A stretch of DNA of 64,000 bases, taken from positions 353,257,034-353,321,033 of the forward strand of contig OY282558.1 of assembly GCA_958295665.1 (NCBI GenBank), in the 5' to 3' direction. Both the position numbers and the translations under genes were made by a program. Source of the stretch: Tipula vernalis. Lineage: Eukaryota > Arthropoda > Insecta > Diptera > Tipulidae. This document shows positions 63,634-64,000 of this stretch, one piece after another. Within the stretch, counting starts at the first letter, position 1. Every line of letters begins with the position of its first letter. The notes under the pieces are model-generated. The model was not told the DNA's origin, searched no databases, and worked only from the letters and a program-made list of their open reading frames with translations.

Positions 63634-64000
63634 ATGCAACAATCTATGAAAATTCACTTTGACAAGGTCATGTTTCGGTCAGATTCAGAAATAACGCTTT
63701 TCCGCATACTTTCATCACCGTCCAAAATACGCAACATTTGTTGCTAATCGAATATCATAAATTCAGGACATCGCGCCTCCTGAATTCTGGGCATATGTTC
63801 CATCAGAATTAAATCCTGCGGACATAATTTCGCATGGATTTATGCCTTCAGAATTAATGCATAACCAGTTATGGTGGAACGGACCTCCATTTCTTTCCCA
63901 AAATGACGGTGATTGGAAAATGACAAAACTAGATACAACGCTTAAAACTAGCAGTTTTATCGAAATACTCACATCTAATTATTTCGTTGAGCTATTTTCT

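Larger units (their letters stand above)
61590..64000 (+). mobile_element. BEL/Pao retrotransposon relic, running off the right edge
   Basis: Pol blocks in canonical order. RALLDSGSQSNFVTEHACQK, the aspartic-protease (DUF1758) active-site region, lies near 61645. CGKTKSPIQL and then FEEKACETHFASHVMREKDG lie near 62050-62240, and FIDEYIALKHMQIA near 62315. RT entry TKLRVVFNG is near 62420, RT blocks ADITKMS, YQLNTVTYGIASAPFLAI and DDFYVKDFLSGANTAAEAKE lie at 62750-63050. An A17-type block follows: FSDASQIGYGCCIYS, LCAESRVVPLKGQTIPRLEL (63304-63633). Then FWAYVPSELNPADIISHGF to the right edge. Stops and frameshifts are frequent. It differs from the BEL/Pao at 9800 and holds a MITE at 62511. Confidence 0.88.

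Noticed and set aside
1..64000. CRISPR array, bacterial operon or phage
   Set aside because: The only regular direct repeat has a 172-bp period without spacers; genes have introns and eukaryotic transposons dominate.

Overview
The window reads as nuclear DNA of an animal, most likely an insect. It is AT-rich, its spliced genes have short (about 55-100 bp) GT-AG introns, and it is packed with insect-type transposons: mauritiana/mosellana-type and DD41D (rosa-type) mariners, BEL/Pao, Jockey-like LINEs, piggyBac, PIF/Harbinger, Tigger/pogo, a Mutator-like element and a tRNA-derived SINE. A dipteran, perhaps a midge or fungus gnat, is a reasonable guess, but nothing here fixes the species. No bacterial signals (operons, Shine-Dalgarno sites) are present and no CRISPR array was seen.

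The only genes that look like living host genes are five F-box/leucine-rich-repeat paralogues: A (4321-5323, minus), B (14981-16490), C (17144-18650), D (38919-40764) and E (53634-55467), the last four on the plus strand. Exon structures were rebuilt by hand. A, B, D and E share an intron placed right after the Leu-Pro-Pro/Ser-His of the F-box. B, D and E share a second intron after a Leu-Glu pair in the repeat region. C lacks both and has its own late intron. D and E are recent duplicates, including about 0.55 kb of promoter. They lack signal peptides and are best read as intracellular substrate receptors of SCF-type ubiquitin ligases.

Everything else is mostly mobile DNA at various stages of decay. 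From left to right: a GT-rich degenerate repeat (0.6-1.8 kb); a complete-ended mariner (2650-3931); two degenerate tandem repeats (5.9-7.2 kb); a complete-ended DD41D mariner (8230-9528); a BEL/Pao relic (9.8-12.0 kb); a LINE 3' end with a CCTAA tail (12.7-13.9 kb); a LINE relic (19.7-21.6 kb); a PIF/Harbinger element (21679-23100); a SINE (23260-23628); two deleted DD41D mariners (24.0-25.0 kb); a nearly full-length Jockey-like LINE (25090-30379) with a 59-bp target duplication and a second element inside it; a Tigger pseudogene followed by an inverted duplication (31.5-33.0 kb); a run of MITEs (33.2-37.8 kb); a decayed Jockey-like element split by other LINE insertions (41.0-46.8 kb); a piggyBac relic (46.9-47.9 kb); three terminal-inverted-repeat elements (49.7-52.5 kb); a 5.2-kb Mutator-like element (56071-61254); and a BEL/Pao relic carrying a MITE and running off the right edge.

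The most unusual object is the Mutator-like element. It has 9-bp target duplications, inverted repeats of over 500 bp, and a roughly 11-copy 172-bp tandem array in only one arm. Its single reading frame joins a transposase-like end to a region resembling a ubiquitin-specific protease and is broken only by three in-frame TAA codons. The other biologically interesting theme is the expanding F-box/LRR family, with intron turnover in gene C.
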